NCBI GenBank assembly: GCA_027058255.1
Contig: JALUTE010000068.1
Coordinates: forward strand, 1 to 6,195
Source of the DNA: Methyloligella sp.
Lineage (GTDB): Bacteria > Pseudomonadota > Alphaproteobacteria > Rhizobiales > JALUTE01
Reading direction: 5' to 3'
Length of the DNA stretch: 6,195 bases
The position numbers and the translations under genes were made by a program. Under the pieces are notes generated by a model. That model was given only the letters and a program-made list of their open reading frames with translations. It made no database searches and was not told the origin of the DNA. Shown here in pieces: positions 5,181-6,195 of this stretch (its first letter is position 1; each line of letters starts with the position of its first letter).

Positions 5181-6195
5181 TCAGCCCCGCACCAGAAGCT
5201 GGAAGAGCTGGCCGCGCCGGCGGATGCCGAGCTGCCAGACGCGGCGCGGATAGCGCAGAAGCGCCTCGAGGTGGCGCACCGTCTCCACGCGCTCGCCGCC
5301 GACGGAGATGATCAGATCCTTCGGCCTCAGCCCCAACCGTGCCGCCGGCGATCCCCGCCGGACCGCCAGGACCACCACGCCTGAGACGAGGTCCAGGCCC
5401 AGCTCCTCGGCAAGGGCGGGCGAGAGATTGGCCACGCGCGCGCCGCTCAGGGGATGGGCGCCGAACAGATCGCGGGCATCGCGCCGCCCGGCTCCCGGCG
5501 CCCGCTCGCGCAGCACGGTGAGCGTGCGCGCCCGCCCGTCTCGCACGACCCGGATGCGGGCCTTGCTCCCCAGGGCCCCCGTCGTGAAGCGGTAATGGAA
5601 GGCGCGCGGGTCCAGGACCTGCCGCCCGTCCACGGCCACGATCACGTCGCCCCGGCGAAGGCCCGCCCGCGCCGCCGGACTTCCCGGATAGACCCGCACC
5701 ACCAGCGCGCCGATCACCCGATCGAGGCCCAGCGCCTCGGCAATGTCGCGTGTCACCGGCTCGAGCGTGGCGCCGAACCAGGGCCGCGCGATGCGCCCCT
5801 CGCCCGACAGCGCCGCATCGACGATGAGCCGCACCAGATTGGAAGGAATGGCAAATCCGATGCCGATGGACCCGCCCGAGCGGGTGAAGATCATGGTGTT
5901 GATGCCGACGAGGCGGCCGGACATGTCCACCAGCGCGCCGCCGGAATTGCCGGGATTGATCGCAGCGTCAGTCTGCAGGAAGACCTGAGCCCTGGAGCGG
6001 CCGACCTGGGTGCGGCTCAGGGCCGATATGATGCCGCTGGTCACGGTCTGCCCGACACCGAACGGATTGCCAATGGCAAGCACCAGATCGCCCACCTCGA
6101 GCTCGTCCGAATCCCTCAGCACCAGATAGGGAAAGGTCTGCCGCCCCCGCCCCTTGATGCGCAGCACGGCAAGGTCGGTCTTCTCGTCAGTCAAG
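5181..6195 (-). CDS. Do/HtrA-like periplasmic serine protease, C-terminal part (N-terminus outside window)
   Basis: HtrA/Deg proteases degrade or refold damaged proteins in the periplasm and form oligomers controlled by PDZ domains. About 338 residues are visible. The catalytic Asp is in the TDLAVL motif (bases 6176-6174), and the nucleophile Ser is in NPGNSGGALVD (Ser codon 5945-5943). The catalytic His and the expected signal peptide lie beyond the window edge. QTDAAINPGNSGG, GIGFAIPSN and GNPFGVGQTVTSGIISA are intact S1C-family segments. PDZ1 covers roughly visible residues 138-230 (WFGATLEPV, GSPAARAGLRRGDVI) and PDZ2 roughly 250-337 (GSPAARLGLRPKDLI). The C-terminus is LLVRG. The frame is open through the right edge, so a TTG at 6194 is not a start. 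The domain set fits DegP, DegQ and DegS-like paralogues, and the missing half prevents a finer name. rarA follows closely, but no functional link is evident. Confidence 0.95.
   Translation of the reverse strand, partial: LTDEKTDLAVLRIKGRGRQTFPYLVLRDSDELEVGDLVLAIGNPFGVGQTVTSGIISALSRTQVGRSRAQVFLQTDAAINPGNSGGALVDMSGRLVGINTMIFTRSGGSIGIGFAIPSNLVRLIVDAALSGEGRIARPWFGATLEPVTRDIAEALGLDRVIGALVVRVYPGSPAARAGLRRGDVIVAVDGRQVLDPRAFHYRFTTGALGSKARIRVVRDGRARTLTVLRERAPGAGRRDARDLFGAHPLSGARVANLSPALAEELGLDLVSGVVVLAVRRGSPAARLGLRPKDLIISVGGERVETVRHLEALLRYPRRVWQLGIRRRGQLFQLLVRG

Noticed and set aside
3754..5253. Long plus-strand open frame (499 codons) opposite rarA
   Set aside because: rarA on the other strand has every AAA+ motif in order. 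The plus-strand product shows no family motif and is rich in Arg and Gly.
6174..6194. TTG at 6194 as the start of the protease gene
   Set aside because: The frame is open through the window edge, and the catalytic Asp would be only seven residues from the start, with the catalytic His missing. The gene clearly continues beyond the window.

Overview
The window looks like a piece of a high-GC alphaproteobacterial chromosome. The main reason is an ATP12-family chaperone gene at the left edge; this family is essentially limited to Alphaproteobacteria and mitochondria. Hand counts on neighbouring gene lines give about 68-73% G+C. All eight supported genes lie on the minus strand, so transcription runs from right to left. 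No plus-strand gene, RNA gene, insertion sequence or CRISPR array is supported.

In the order of transcription: (1) 6195-5181, the C-terminal part of a Do/HtrA-like periplasmic serine protease with two PDZ domains, cut by the window edge; (2) 5145-3811, rarA, an AAA+ ATPase that acts at stalled replication forks; (3) a 142-base non-coding stretch (3669-3810) with three GC-rich hairpins and a weak -10-like box; (4) 3668-3090, a Tae4-like peptidoglycan amidase of the type VI secretion effector class; (5) 3093-2860, a 77-residue protein with two membrane segments, overlapping tae4 by four bases; (6) 2755-2375, crcB/fluC, a fluoride channel; (7) 2319-1321, an RluC-type 23S rRNA pseudouridine synthase; (8) 1313-603, a HAD-superfamily phosphatase; (9) 606-1, the ATP12 chaperone, cut at its C-terminus.

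Most of the window is housekeeping: envelope proteolysis, fork repair, fluoride export, rRNA modification, a small-molecule phosphatase and F1-ATPase assembly. As I remember it, rarA, crcB, rluC, HAD and ATP12 often lie together in Alphaproteobacteria. The genes from rluC to ATP12 are packed tightly (7-base gap, then 4-base overlap) and are probably co-transcribed.

The exception is the tae4 plus small-membrane-protein pair placed between rarA and crcB. The amidase keeps the recognisable Cys and His motifs, has no signal peptide and has no T6SS gene beside it in this window. Its overlapping partner does not resemble the Tai4 immunity protein I know. The pair could be an orphan effector with a new membrane-bound immunity protein, or a holin/endolysin-like lysis pair. 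This is the most interesting part of the window.
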